From CAYTLW01 sp964438735 (GTDB lineage Bacteria > Myxococcota_A > UBA9042), in NCBI GenBank assembly GCA_964438735.1, contig CAYTLW010000015.1, forward strand, positions 1 to 64,000: a stretch of DNA of 64,000 bases. Direction: 5' to 3'. A model generated the notes under the pieces. That model was given only the letters and a program-made list of their open reading frames with translations. It ran no database searches and was not told the DNA's origin. A program made the translations under genes and the position numbers. This document shows positions 52,601-61,100 of the stretch, piece by piece (position 1 is the first letter of the stretch; each line of letters begins with the position of its first letter).

Positions 52601-54156
52601 ATGACGCTGTCGATGCCCTCGAATTTGCGGCCCTGCTCCTCGATGAACGAGCCCGTGCCGGCGCTGCAGGCCTCGTTCATGGCCGCGTCCACCACCCGAC
52701 CGCCGGCCAGGCGGATGTACTTCGCATCCTGGCCCCCGATCTCGAAGATGGTGTCGACACGGTCGTCGTAATGCAGTGCGCCCTCGGCGTGGGCCGCGAT
52801 CTCGTTGAGTACGTAGACGTGTTCGACGCCATAACAGGTCGACAGCAGTGAGCCGACGATCTCCCGACCGCTGCCCGTGGCGCCAAACGCCACCACAGGC
52901 ACCTGGCCCACCTCGCTGTCGACGAAGCGTTTCATCAGTCCCTGCGCCGCGGCCACGGGGTCACCGTTCGTGTTCAGGTAGCCCGACCAGGCCAGCTCGT
53001 TACGCCCGCGCACGATGGCCACGGCCTTGGAGCCGGTGGAGCCGATATCGAAGCCGACGATCAGGTCCTCTCCGGGTTGCACAGTGGTCACCGGCTGGAC
53101 CGGCATGCGCTTGACCTGGTGCAGGTACTTGCCCAGCGCCGGCACCCGGTCCAGATCCGCCGCCTCGGGAGCGCCCACCAGGCCCGCCAACGACGGAGCG
53201 GAGAGGCGTTGCTCGCGCGCCACCATTGCGCCGCCCAGGGCCTCGACAAAGAGCCCATCTTCGGGGTCGGCGGCGATGGGCCGCATCTCGTTTCGTGCCA
53301 GGAAGGCGTCAAAATGGGCGCGGATGCGCGGCGCACGCGCGACGCCGCCGATCAGCAGCAGGTCGGCGGGTCCCACGCGCGGCTTGATCAGCACCTGCAC
53401 ATTCTCGCAGACGGCGTCGTACAGGCCGGCCAGGATGCGCGCCTTGCTTTCCCCCTTGTTGGCCAGGTGGGTCATGTCGGTCTTGAGGATCACCGGGCAG
53501 CGACCCGACAGGGGCGCCGGGTCGGGCACATCGGCGCAGAGCGCGCTGGCCTGCTCGATGTCCAGGTCGAAGCGCTCCACCAGCTGGCGCAGGAAGTTGC
53601 CAGTGCCCTGGGAGCAGCGCGAGTTCTCGCGCATCACCTCGATGCCGCTGTCGCGCATTTCGAGCACGGAGAAGCCGTGGCTGCCGATGGAGACCACAGT
53701 GGCTGGTCGATCGCCGTAGAGGTAACGGAAGCCCGTCGACTGGGCCTGCTTGCCCGGGACCCGCTGCAGCTCTACCAGCCGGCCGAGACGTCCAACGACC
53801 GCCGCGCCGGTCACGTCATCCCAGCGCCAGTCGGCCAGGACCTCCAGCAGGTGGGTCATGGGCTCTTTGTGGTGAGCCACGATGGCCCGACGCGTCCAGG
53901 CGAGGCGCCCTGCCAGTTCGGTCAGCTCCACCACCTTGATGGTCTCGGCGCCCACATCGATGCCGATGAAGCGGGGGCGTCCGTCTGCGCCAGCTCGATC
54001 GGGTTCGAATGCCCGCATGGGGCCCACGGGACCGGCACCCTGGGCGCGACTGCCGTTGCTTCCGTTGGCGCCGTTGCTTCCGTTGGCGCCGTTGCTTCCG
54101 TTGGCGCCGTTGCTTCCGTTGGTGCCGTTGCTGCGGCCGTTGCTTTTCTTGCTCAT
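49672..54156 (-). CDS. Acyl-CoA dehydratase activase fusion (two BadF/HgdC ATPase domains plus CoA-activase domain)
   Basis: 1494 residues. An ATP-driven electron donor protein of the 2-hydroxyacyl-CoA dehydratase activase family. The start at 54156 is preceded by GGGGA; an ATG at 54204 would place it inside the operator. After an Asn/Gly/Ser-repeat leader (10-36) come two ASKHA-type domains (from about 64 and 372: FIGIDVGAETIKVVEL, IVGFDIGSTGSKAVAI), each with the Cys-Gly motif (SRCSQGTGNF, NEACSAGTGSF) that holds the shared [4Fe-4S] cluster. The second half (about 700-1490, with CKDSFICNSSKGCGG and many cysteines) matches the DUF2229/HgdB-like part. Such chains occur in many anaerobes and deltaproteobacteria. 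The dehydratase partner is not nearby. Confidence 0.92.
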   Translation of the reverse strand: MSKKSNGRSNGTNGSNGANGSNGANGSNGANGSNGSRAQGAGPVGPMRAFEPDRAGADGRPRFIGIDVGAETIKVVELTELAGRLAWTRRAIVAHHKEPMTHLLEVLADWRWDDVTGAAVVGRLGRLVELQRVPGKQAQSTGFRYLYGDRPATVVSIGSHGFSVLEMRDSGIEVMRENSRCSQGTGNFLRQLVERFDLDIEQASALCADVPDPAPLSGRCPVILKTDMTHLANKGESKARILAGLYDAVCENVQVLIKPRVGPADLLLIGGVARAPRIRAHFDAFLARNEMRPIAADPEDGLFVEALGGAMVAREQRLSAPSLAGLVGAPEAADLDRVPALGKYLHQVKRMPVQPVTTVQPGEDLIVGFDIGSTGSKAVAIVRGRNELAWSGYLNTNGDPVAAAQGLMKRFVDSEVGQVPVVAFGATGSGREIVGSLLSTCYGVEHVYVLNEIAAHAEGALHYDDRVDTIFEIGGQDAKYIRLAGGRVVDAAMNEACSAGTGSFIEEQGRKFEGIDSVIQLGQEAVASDEGVSLGQHCSVFMAEIIDEAVAAGIENKAIIAGIYDSIIQNYLNRVKGSRTVGQFVFCQGMPFSSDALAAAVARQTGSAVIIPPDPGTVGALGIALLSARHVVGAREQGIDPQRFLSAEVTCKDSFICNSSKGCGGSGNKCRIDRLKTRVTDRKQRFTWGGSCSMWDKGTGKVKLPDLAPTPFREREELLAELIGDATEPRGRPTVALTDEFVLKGSAPFFAAFIRELGLDPVVFQGAGAKALKRGIEEANVPFCAPLQQYHGLVPEMAESEADYLFLPMVRSVPRVDKEPNSCVCPMVQASSDIVRWNLPEETSCKVVSTMINMGIGNYHSEGFLDSCQRLAADFGFDDERWRDAHRVAAAVQTAFDGACLQIGRRALAFARERGVVPVVVLGRPYTIYNKVLNSNVPALLREQGALAIPVDCYPVARDVPVFKEMYWGYGQRNLRAAWQLRRSEGVYSMWCSNYSCGPDSFNLHMYSYLMTGKPFAIIETDGHSGDAGTKTRIEAFLHCVREDLDSHGEGSTLDRGAATDLLKHGRGGSLASVQKAGETVLIPPMGVGTHALAAALNGAGVGAEVLPQPDRESVRIGRRHTSGKECVPMTVTLGSLLQRIDKAGPDERFSFLMPTADGPCRFGVYNILHKIVLERLGEQRVSVWSPNDDNYFAGLPGGFATLIFAGFATLDMLQAALYDVRPVETEAGAAQAIYERYFAEALAIIEAEAKRGRSLPAALLQVADGRLFGLSALMRRAGNAFAAVHQRKDMPTVMMVGEIYVRCDPFSNDFVLDKLEERGVRVRFAPFTEWIEYTEYANMLEGIGGGMDSHLTRMVKLRTLNRLYGILARRLSWPARTPARESVDAADPYIRKELIGEAVLTLGGPLHEWRHGLIDGVVSVGPLECMPSKVAEAQFYQVAEREGLASLTVQLNGDPLDPEVLDGFAFEVRERHRQRKVRESESTVRLSAGQAAL
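54049..54129 (-). repeat. Tandem 18-base coding repeat in the activase leader
   Basis: About four copies of an 18-base unit encode NGSNGA, giving an Asn/Gly/Ser linker. Near-identity of the units suggests recent slippage. Confidence 0.85.
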
Positions 54157-54197
54157 TTGATCCCCATCGCCCCGCGCCTGCTCTCCAGAAGCGCACT

Positions 54198-54222
54198 TAG
54201 ACAAGACTGGCTGTCTGGTCTA
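54198..54222 (-). promoter_or_regulatory. 25-base palindrome, likely repressor operator for the activase gene
   Basis: TAGAC-x-AGAC-5 bases-GTCT-x-GTCTA. Nine of ten arm positions pair. It lies 42-66 bases upstream of the activase start and just downstream of a TTGACC candidate -35, so it would overlap the promoter. The form fits a TetR-type dimer-of-dimers site; the regulator is not in this window. Confidence 0.5.
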
Positions 54223-54354
54223 CTTGGTCGCGATGCTAGAGGGGTCAAACTCATTTGTCGACCCTTTTGTCGACAGTCGTGTTCAGCCTGCCAACCCCTT
54301 GGAGTTCACACGACTTGCGGCGGCCCGCAGGGGCACGGTACCTGGGACGCACCG

Positions 54355-54488
54355 ATGATGCTGATCGCCACGTTGACCTTGGGCTGCGGCGAGCCGGAAG
54401 AGAAAAGGAATGCTCGCTGCCCGTAAGCGTTCACGGCGGCTGTAAGACCTGTGCCAAGGCCCTCGCTGAACAGTGCTGTGGCAGTTGA
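54355..54488 (+). pseudogene. Candidate small Cys-rich lipoprotein with frameshift
   Basis: ATG 54355 reads a short signal with lipobox-like TLGC (MMLIATLTLGCGEPEE), then stops at TAA 54424. A -1 shift at the A-run (54400s) continues as KECSLPVSVHGGCKTC...ALAEQCCGS to TGA 54486. One lost A would explain it. Too short to be certain it was ever a gene. Confidence 0.25.
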
Positions 54489-54681
54489 ATCGGAGCACTG
54501 CGTCTCAAATTACTCCAACTTGCCCTGCCCACAGCACCGAGATCATTCGAGCGCTTCATTTAGCGCTTGAATCCTGGTGTACGCCCTGATAGCGGTAAAA
54601 CGCACGCCCACCCCCGGCGCACCGCGGGTGTGCAGCCCACCCACCCCACGGAGCGTCGATCAGCCAACAGGATCGAACCGC

Positions 54682-55149
54682 ATGAACAAGATTCATCTCG
54701 ACTGGGATCAAGATGCGATCCGACTGTCCGAGGTACCGCTTTCGCGCCATCCGTTGCTGGAGAAGAAGGGCGTCTACGCCCTGGTCTCCGCGCGTTTGGA
54801 CGAAGACGCCGATCTCTGGCGGGGATTCTCCCTCCTTCACGTCGCCGCAGCCCACACAGACAGCCTCCGCAACGCCATCATGAAGCCCCAGGCCGTATAT
54901 GAAGCCGCCGCCGCGAAGGTGCCTGAGGGCAGCCAGATCATCGTCATGCTGGCTTCATTTGGCGAGAGCACGCTAAAGCGCAAGACGCGAGAGTTCATCG
55001 CCGACATGGAGGCCTGCCTTCGGTCGCGCAATACCATCGCATGCGTGCCCGATGGGGCTCCGCTGGACGTGAAGTCCGACATCAGCGTGGTCAATCACGG
55101 CAACTACACGCCCCTGAAGTGGCGTTCGCTCGCTCGCGCCAGCAAGTAA
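54682..55149 (+). CDS. Small protein resembling a degenerate GIY-YIG domain
   Basis: 155 residues from ATG 54682 (AGGA upstream). The order GVY (30-32), LLHVAAA (51-57), LR (62-63), DMEAC (108-112) and RN (116-117) follows the GIY...YIG...R...E...N layout of GIY-YIG nucleases. The second motif (normally YIG) is HVA, so catalysis is doubtful. The Glu in the C-terminal part is kept. I propose this only from motif order. It converges with the giant lipoprotein gene, 3 bases apart, and has no operon partner. Confidence 0.5.
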   Translation: MNKIHLDWDQDAIRLSEVPLSRHPLLEKKGVYALVSARLDEDADLWRGFSLLHVAAAHTDSLRNAIMKPQAVYEAAAAKVPEGSQIIVMLASFGESTLKRKTREFIADMEACLRSRNTIACVPDGAPLDVKSDISVVNHGNYTPLKWRSLARASK

Positions 55150-55152
55150 ACG

Positions 55153-58100
55153 CTACTTGCAGACAAATCTCAGGTTGTCGAAGTAGGCCTTGGTCTTCTT
55201 GACCTTGTTGTTGCGGCGTAACTCGATGGCCGGCACCAACGCCTGCCCATTGGTCTCCGGATTCGCTGTGCCGCTCATCAATTGCCAGCCGGATGTGCTC
55301 TTGCAATGCACACCCATGGCCCAGCTCTCCGAGTCCACATCTTCGTTGGGATCCTGCTCCAAGAACGGCTCGTCGGGTCGCTGCAAGGAGACCGCCAGCG
55401 GATGCCCATCCTGGCCAGCGCCCGCGGCGCAGATGTCCGTGTCCATGAAGACGTTGGCATAGTAGCTGTAGCTGGCACCGAGCACCGGTATCAAGAAGCG
55501 CCCGCCCTTGACCTCGCGGGCGATCAGGGTCGCCGCCTTGCCGTCCTTGACGAACTCATTGTGCCAGCCATATGCGGCGTTATCCTTGCTCTTGACCTGC
55601 GTCTGGCTGAGCTGGAATCGAATGTTTGCCACGTCCTGCGACGTGGTGGCCCAGTCGGCAAAGCCGTTGGTGTCGAAACTCTCGGCAAAGCAGGTGTACG
55701 AACACTTTCCGGCGATGGCGATATCGTCGACGCGGAAGTTCGCCGACGCCGACTTGGTGGCCGATGAGAGGGCCTCGAAGCGCACGTCGATCGTCTTGCC
55801 GGCCCATGGACCCAACTTGATGGTGTGGACCTGCCAGGTCGGCTGACTGGCGCAGCGCTGGTCGACCACCTGGCCGGCGATCGACACCGTGAGCCGGTCG
55901 CCCTTACAGCTCTGGTCGCCCAGCGAGGTGGCCTGCAGGGCGTAGTGCAGGACATCGCCGCTGGCCGGCTGGATTTGTGGAACCGTGAACGCGACCTTCT
56001 GTGCCTTGCCGCCGGGCGGGCTGCCGGACCACTTGGCCACCAGGGACGCCTTGCCGGCGTGGCCGCTCTTTTTGTCGACGGTCCAGCTGGCCCAGGAGGG
56101 AGCGCTGGCCTCCATCTTCCAGGGTTGGGGGATGCGTGGCGGTTCCGGCTTGCCGTCGACGATGAAGCGACGGCGATCCTCGAAGCCCACACCCAGGCAC
56201 GCCGGACCACAGCCACCCGCCAGGGCCAGCGAGTCGATGTCGATCAGACCTGTATCCTTGTCCGATGTGCCGGCCAGCACGCGGAACTCCAGGTCGATGG
56301 CGGCACCCGCCCAGGCGCTCAGGTCCAGGGAGATGCGCTCCCATCCGTCGACCAGGTCGATCTGCTTGCTGTTGTCACAGCGCTCCCAGACGACCTGGTT
56401 GTTGACCCGCACTTCCAGCGAGTCGAAGGTGCAGCTCTCGTTGCTGAAATTGGTCAACAGGCGGAACGAAAGTGTCGCTGGCGCTCCTTCCTTCAGATAC
56501 AGGCGGCGGTAAAGCAGCCACGTCTGGGATCGGGGCTGACCCTTGGGATCGTCGCCCGGGCCCTTCCACTGGATGCGCAACGCGCGCTTGCTGTTGTTCC
56601 AGGTGTTCTTGTCGGTAGAGGTGAAGGCGACGTACTTGGGGTCGCTGGCGTGGGTCACCCAGCCAGGCGGCAAGATGATGCCTTCCTTGCTCATCACCGT
56701 GGCGTCCCAGTTTTCATCGATGCACTTGGTGCAGCCGACCATGGGCTTGTGGTCGCACTTGCCCAACATACAGGAGTCCAGCGTGCAGCCGTCGTCGTCA
56801 TCGCAGGCCTTTGCCTTGCCCGGCATGCACTCTCCCTTGGCGCATTGATCACTCTCGGTGCACGGGTTGTTGTCGTCGCAGTGCACGGACTTGGTGCTGG
56901 TGCACGAGCCTTCGTCCAGCTTCACGTTCAAGGGGCTGCACTCATAGCCGAAGGGGCACTTGGGCGGCTTCTCGCTGGGCTTGCAGGCCTGCGCCGGCAC
57001 CAGCAGGGGATAGCTCTCTTTGGCCGTGACCAGGCACTTGGACTTGGTCTCACCCTCGCTTTTGCAGATGGAAGATGCGCAGAGGCCTTGGAATTCCTTG
57101 CACGTGACCAGCGCGCCTTTGGCGCAGGAGCCGCCGACGCAGGCATCCCCCTTGGTGCAGCCGTTGTTGTCGGCATTGCACGTGTCGCCATCGGCTTTGG
57201 GTACCGCCAGGCAGAGGAACTTATCCGAGCCTTTGTTCTTGCAACCGCCCAGGATGCAGGCGCCCTTGGCTTTGTCCTTGCAGTTGGGGGCTGGCCCTGC
57301 GATGCACTTGCCCGCCTTGCACGCATCGCCCACCGTACAGCCATCGCCGTCGGCGTCGCACTTGCTGCCATCGGTCTTCGGCTTGCCCGTACAGGTGAAC
57401 GAGTCGATGCCGGTGCTCTTGCAGGCGCCCGTGGCGCAGGAGCCGGCGAACGCCAGGCAATCGACCAGCTTGCCGGTCTGGCAGGCGCCATCCTTGTTGC
57501 ACTTGTCGTCCACGGTGCAGCCGCTGCCGTCGGCGTCGCAGAGCGTGCCGGTCTTGGCCGGCACCGCCTTGCAGCTGCCAAATGCGTTGCCGAGCGAGAT
57601 GCAGGTGCCCACCAGGCAGCCAGCGTTGCCGTCGAACTTCGAGCAGTCCATGAGCTTGCCGGGCGTGCACTCGCCGCTGGAACAGCGATCACCCACCGTG
57701 CAGCCGTCCTTGTCCGCTTCGCAGGGTTTGTTCTCGTTGACCGGCGTGCCGATGCATTCGAATGTGGCGCCCTTGGTCTGGCAGGCGCCGAGGCTGCAGG
57801 CGCTCACCTTGTTGGAGCAGTCGGGCAGGGCGCCAGGCACGCATTTGCCCTTCACGCAGCTGTCGTTGACCGTGCAGCCGTTGTTGTCCGCATCGCAGCC
57901 TTTGCCCTCGTTGAGCGACTTGGGCATACAGGCGCCGGTTCCGCCGTTGGCCTTGGGATCGCAGATGCCTTTGGCGCAGAACGAGTTCAGGTGACCACAA
58001 TTCGGCTCGCCCAGTCCGGCGACGCATTGGCCGGCCTTGCAGAAGTCTCCGTGGGTACACTTCTGGCCGTCGTCGCAGGGGGCGAGATCCTTGGCCGGTT

Positions 58101-61100
58101 GGGTCTTGCAGGTGAACGAGGACTTGCCCGTCGAGTTGCAGGTCGCCACCTCGCAGGGTCCGCCGACCCCCTCGCAGTCGATCAATTTGCCGGCGATGCA
58201 CTTGCCGTTGTCGCACTTATCGCTGGCGGTGCAGCCATCGGCGTCTGAGTCGCAGGTCACCGTGCCGGTCTTGGGGAGTTGAACACAGCTGTAGCCCACC
58301 TTGCTGCTCGGATCTTCGACGCAATCGGCCTTGTTGCAGTCGTCGATCAGGGCCGAGCAATCCGCCACCACGCCGGAGGTGCAGCTGCCGCCCTGGCAGG
58401 TATCGCCCACCGTGCAGCGCACGCCGTCATCGCACTTGCTGCCGTTGATCAGCTGCTTGACGCCGCATTTGCCGGTCAGGCTGTCGCAGACGTTCTTCTG
58501 GCAAGGCTTGTCACCGGTGGTGTCGCAGATCACGGGGTCGGGGAAGGGCTGGCACTTGCCGGCTTTGCCGCCCTTCTTGTCGGGCACACATTTCCAGGCG
58601 CCGTTGCACAGGTTGTTGTCGTCGAAGATGGCGCACTCGGCGTCCTGGCCGCCCGGACAGAGCGGGCAGGTGACCTTGCCACCGCTGCAGAAGCCGCCCT
58701 GGCAGACCGTGCCCTTGGTGCAGGGGTCGTCATCCTCGCAGCCGACCCCGTTGGCGAGGTCGGCCACCAGGCAGCCCTTCAGCTTGTGGCAGTTGTCCTG
58801 GGTGCATGGATTGCCGTCATCGCAGGTCTTCTTGCTGCCGACGCATTTGCCCTTGCCGTCGCAGAGGTCTGTGGTGCAGGCATCGCCATCGTCGCAGACG
58901 GTCGAGGTGCTGGCGTCCGGCAGGTAGATGCAGCCCTTTTCGGGATCGCAGCTGTCCGTCGTGCAGGTGTCGTCGTCGTTGCAGGTCTTGAGCTCGACCT
59001 GGCACTTGGCGCCCTTGCAGGTGCCGTCTTTGGTGCAGGCGGTGCCGTCGGTGCAGCCCTTCTTGCCGTTGAGCGCTTCGTGCAGGCAGCCCTTGCCGGT
59101 GCCCTTGGGCGCGGCGGGTGATTTGGGCGGGTCGCACTTGTCGAAGGTGCAGTCGTTGGCGTCGTTGCAGGGATTCGCCTTGATGACGCAGCCCTTGTCG
59201 GCCACACATTCATCCAGCGTGCACGGATTGCTGTCATCGCAGTTCAGCTTCACACCCTGGCAGCCGCCGCCGCTGCAGGTATCCTTGGTGGTGCAGGTGT
59301 CGCCATCGTTGCAATTGATGCCGTCGCTCTGGACGATGGCGCAGCCATTTTTGGCCGTGCAGGGGCCGACGACGACGGTGCATGGGTTGTTATCCTCGCA
59401 GACCAGCGGCACCGCTTTGCAGGCGCCGCTCCCATCGCACGCGTCCTTTTCGGTGCACTTGTCGCCGTCATCGCAGGGCTGCCCGGCCACCGGCACCACC
59501 GCACACTTGCCCTTGATGCACTTGTCGATGGTGCAGCTGTTGCCGTCGTCGCAGACCTGGCCCTTGCCAACGCATTTGCCCGCCTTGTCACAGAAGTCGC
59601 CGAATGAGCAGGCGTCGCCATCATCGCAGTCCTTGCCGGCCACCTGCACGTGCTTGCAGCCTCCCTTGCCATCGCAGGCGTCCACGGTGCAGCCCTCGCC
59701 ATCGTCGCAATCGACAGGCGTGGACTCACACTTGCCCTGCTTGCAGGCGTCGCCATTGGTGCACGGGTTGCCATCATCACACTCGGCCTTCGGGGCCACC
59801 AGGGCCGCACAACCTCCCTTGCCGGCGATGCAGGTGTTGATGGTGCAGGGATTGCCGTCATCGCAGTTGAGCAACTTGCCGGCGCACTTGCCCTTGTTGC
59901 AGCTGTCCTTTTCGGTGCAGGGATTGCCATCACTGCACTTGCCGCCATCGGCGACCGGCGCGTTGCCGCATCCGAACGTCTTGTCGCAGACGTCGATGGT
60001 GCACGCGATGCCATCGCTGCAGTCGACCTTGCCGCTGGCGACGCATTTGCCGCCGGTGCAGGTCTCCAGCAGCGAGCAGGCGTCGCCATCATCACACTTG
60101 GCGCCGCCCGCGGCGGGTTTGCCGACGCACTTGCCGGTACCCGGTTCGCAGGTATTGATCTGGCACGGCTTGCCCGCCAGAGGGGTGCACTTCACCACTG
60201 ACTTGGTGTCGGCCACGCACAGCCCGGCGGTGCACTTGACGATGCCATTGCACAGGTTGCCATCGTCGTACTTGATGCAATCCGCATCGCCTTTGCACTG
60301 ACAATTGTTGGGCCCGGTGCAGGTGCCCGCTTTGCACGAGGTGACCTTGGTACAGGCGTTGCCGTCATCGCAGGCGGTGTTGTCCTTCTTGGGTGCGAAG
60401 ATGCAGCCCGCCTTGGGATTGCAGCTGTCATTGGTGCACGGATTGTTGTCGTCGCATTTCAAAGGCGTGCCCTGGCAGCCGCCCTTCTTGTCGCAGATCT
60501 TGTCGACCAGACACTTGCTGGGCGTGGTGCATGGCGTGCCCGCCGGCTTGAACTTGGTCGAGCATTTCCCAGTGCTCGGATTGCACAACGCGGCGCTGCA
60601 CTCGTCGCCGGTGGCGCCGCAATCGACCACCGTCTGCGGATCCACGGCGCAGACCTTGGGGCTGCCGCACGAACCACCGCCGGGCATGCAGCGGATCACG
60701 CCATTGCAGGGGTTGCCGTCGTCGAGCTTCAGGCAATCGATGTCGCTGTTGCAGGGGCTGCAGCTGCCCTGCCCCTTGCACTTGCCGGCGTCGCAGACAT
60801 CGTTGGACGTACAGCCGCAGCCGTCATCGCAGGGGGAGCCGCCGGCCTTGGGGATGTAGGTGCATCCTGCCTTGGAGTCGCAGATGTCGGTGGTGCACGT
60901 GTTGTCGTCATTACACACCACGTCGCTGCCGGCGCACTTGCCGTCGACGCATTGCTCGCCGCCCGTGCAGGGATCGCCGTCATCGCATGGGCCGATGAAG
61001 GTCTTGTGCAGGCAGTCGCCGGTCTTGGCGTCGCAGCTGTCGTGGGTGCACGGGTTGGTGTCGGCGCAGGCCTTGTCGCCGCCATTGCACTTGCCGGCCT

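Larger units (their letters stand above)
54157..54681. other. 525-base intergenic region
   Basis: Holds the operator at 54198-54222, a 9-base direct repeat TTTGTCGAC (54254-54262 and 54266-54274), a minus-strand TTGACC at 54243-54248 that could be a -35 element for the activase, and a damaged small lipoprotein frame at 54355-54488. I see nothing else. Confidence 0.6.

Noticed and set aside
53077..54426. Plus-strand frame opposite the activase N-terminus
   Set aside because: Sequence is a shadow of the NGSNGA repeat and ASKHA domain; no function visible.
55825..58248. 807-codon plus-strand Ala/Val-rich frame opposite the giant lipoprotein
   Set aside because: It mirrors the Cys repeat units on the other strand, which explains its apparent periodicity.
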